DNA from: GCA-2697345 sp002697345
GTDB lineage: Bacteria; Pseudomonadota; Alphaproteobacteria; Rhodobacterales; Rhodobacteraceae
Length of the DNA: 64,000 nucleotides
Direction of reading: 5' to 3'
Assembly: GCA_943787605.1 (NCBI GenBank)
Contig: CALSNB010000001.1
Coordinates: forward strand, 868,001-932,000
Part shown: one piece after another, positions 63,073 through 64,000 of the stretch
Position numbering within the stretch: position 1 is the first letter of the stretch
Layout of the letters: each line of letters begins with the position of its first letter
Translations under genes and position numbers: made by a program
The notes under the pieces: model-generated
The model's input: the letters and a program-made list of their open reading frames with translations, nothing else
The model's database searches: none
Told to the model about the DNA's origin: nothing

Positions 63073-64000
63073 TTATAACCCCTTAGTTCGATAACTTTCA
63101 GCAACCCGTTCGATAGCCACTAGATATGCCGCTGTTCTTAAATCATCAACATCTTTTCTTGAATGCCAGAGTTCTCGCATATGTTGATATGCAGTCCGCA
63201 TAGAGTCGTCCAACCCTGATCTAACAAGCTCCAACTCACCTGCACCACGCAAATACGCTTCTTTAAATTTATCTGACAATTTTGTTCCTAAACCAGAGGC
63301 TTCCATTACTCTATTTAACTCCTCAACTAGTAAGTGATGTCTTGCTTCCTCTTGGCGCCTTTGCATTCGTCCAAATCTAATATGACTCAGATTTTTTACC
63401 CATTCAAAATAACTTACTGTTACTCCGCCAGCATTTGCGTACATATCTGGAATAATCACCGTTCCACGATTTCGTAAGATGTCATCAGCTCCCGCTGTGA
63501 CTGGACCATTGGCCGCCTCAATAATTAAAGGTGCATTAATTCTCTCCGCGTTAAGAAGATTAATACTCCCTTCGATTGCCGCAGGAATTAAGATATCACA
63601 CTTAATCTCTAAAACGCTCGAACCATTCGTTTGAAATGTTCCTCCACTAAATTTCTTTATGCTCCCAGTTTTTGACATGTGAGCATACAGTGCCTCTATA
63701 TCCAACCCATCTTGATTTATTACCGCACCATCGCGTTCAATAACTGCTATTATTTTACAGTTATCTTCCTGACTTAAAAATTTTGCTGCATGGTATCCAA
63801 CGTTACCGAACCCTTGTATAACAATATCTTTTCTATCCAATGATCCACTTAGTTTTGCTAGATTTACGTCCTCCGGGTGTCGAAAGAACTCTCTAAGAGC
63901 GTATTGAATGCCACGCCCCGTAGCTTCCACTCGACCAGAAATTCCTCCAGCGTTAATTGGTTTTCCAGTTACGCATGCTTTTGCATTTATGTCAGTTGTA
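63073..64000 (-). CDS. gdhA: Glu/Leu/Phe/Val dehydrogenase (5' part outside the window)
   Basis: C-terminal part of a glutamate dehydrogenase family protein; the frame is open to the window end and continues beyond it. The Rossmann segment (VIQGFGNVGYHAAKFL) and LIPAAIEGSINLLNAE are typical, and the reading frame to the edge begins INAGGISGRVEATGRG. It could act on glutamate (most likely) or branched-chain amino acids. The residues that choose substrate lie mainly in the missing part. Confidence 0.9.
   Translation of the reverse strand, partial: TTDINAKACVTGKPINAGGISGRVEATGRGIQYALREFFRHPEDVNLAKLSGSLDRKDIVIQGFGNVGYHAAKFLSQEDNCKIIAVIERDGAVINQDGLDIEALYAHMSKTGSIKKFSGGTFQTNGSSVLEIKCDILIPAAIEGSINLLNAERINAPLIIEAANGPVTAGADDILRNRGTVIIPDMYANAGGVTVSYFEWVKNLSHIRFGRMQRRQEEARHHLLVEELNRVMEASGLGTKLSDKFKEAYLRGAGELELVRSGLDDSMRTAYQHMRELWHSRKDVDDLRTAAYLVAIERVAESYRTKGL

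Noticed and set aside
1..64000. tRNA genes, CRISPR arrays, IS elements or phage genes
   Set aside because: None seen when reading the gaps: no cloverleaf-like runs, no spaced direct repeats and no transposase or integrase frame.

Overview
The window is chromosomal DNA from an AT-rich, probably marine, alphaproteobacterium. Supporting features are the complete 14-gene complex I operon followed by birA, coaX and an RNase J gene, the tat/serS/surE/pcm/secDF neighbourhood, the divergent gph and glmU-glmS genes, and many 1-4 nt gene overlaps. Finer placement (for example near SAR116, Rhodospirillales or Rhodobacterales relatives) cannot be settled from the sequence alone. I see no tRNA or rRNA gene, insertion sequence, phage gene or CRISPR array.

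Layout. 0-1 kb: glyoxalase I and a Mth938-domain protein. 1-11 kb: protein export and envelope genes (a TauE-type transporter, secF, secD, yajC; divergent serS-surE-pcm-nlpD-like; an AAA ATPase; tatC, tatB, tatA). 11-25 kb: housekeeping genes (purB, lon behind a heat-shock-type promoter, tgt, two Fe-S assembly proteins, tpiA, an orphan ABC ATPase, a frameshifted short-chain dehydrogenase, prfC, a DEAD-box helicase with a structured leader, RNase J, coaX, birA). 26-41.4 kb: the nuo operon on the minus strand, with two extra small genes: a two-helix membrane protein between nuoE and nuoF, and a lipoprotein between nuoF and nuoG. 41.5-48.1 kb: a complete leucine/isovalerate catabolic operon (isovaleryl-CoA dehydrogenase, both methylcrotonyl-CoA carboxylase subunits, methylglutaconyl-CoA hydratase, HMG-CoA lyase) with a palindrome in front of its first gene. 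48.1-53.6 kb: a stand-alone DegT-type aminotransferase, gph, glmU and glmS. 53.6-64 kb: an accessory stretch with a Rieske oxygenase, a MORN-repeat/DUF2805/Cys-rich trio, a cysteine-dioxygenase-like cupin facing a four-domain rhodanese, a His-rich TPR protein followed by an aldehyde dehydrogenase, small membrane and YwqK-type proteins, an isochorismatase-family hydrolase, and a glutamate dehydrogenase cut by the window edge.

How the genes work together. The liu operon feeds reducing equivalents and acetyl-CoA/acetoacetate into respiration through complex I, and BirA can biotinylate the carboxylase made from the liu operon. GlmS and GlmU supply UDP-GlcNAc for the wall. Sec, Tat and the NlpD-like lipoprotein serve the envelope. 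The least understood parts are the TPR/ALDH pair, the cupin/rhodanese pair and the MORN trio. No defence or mobile system was found, and the most novel-looking gene is the His-rich TPR protein.
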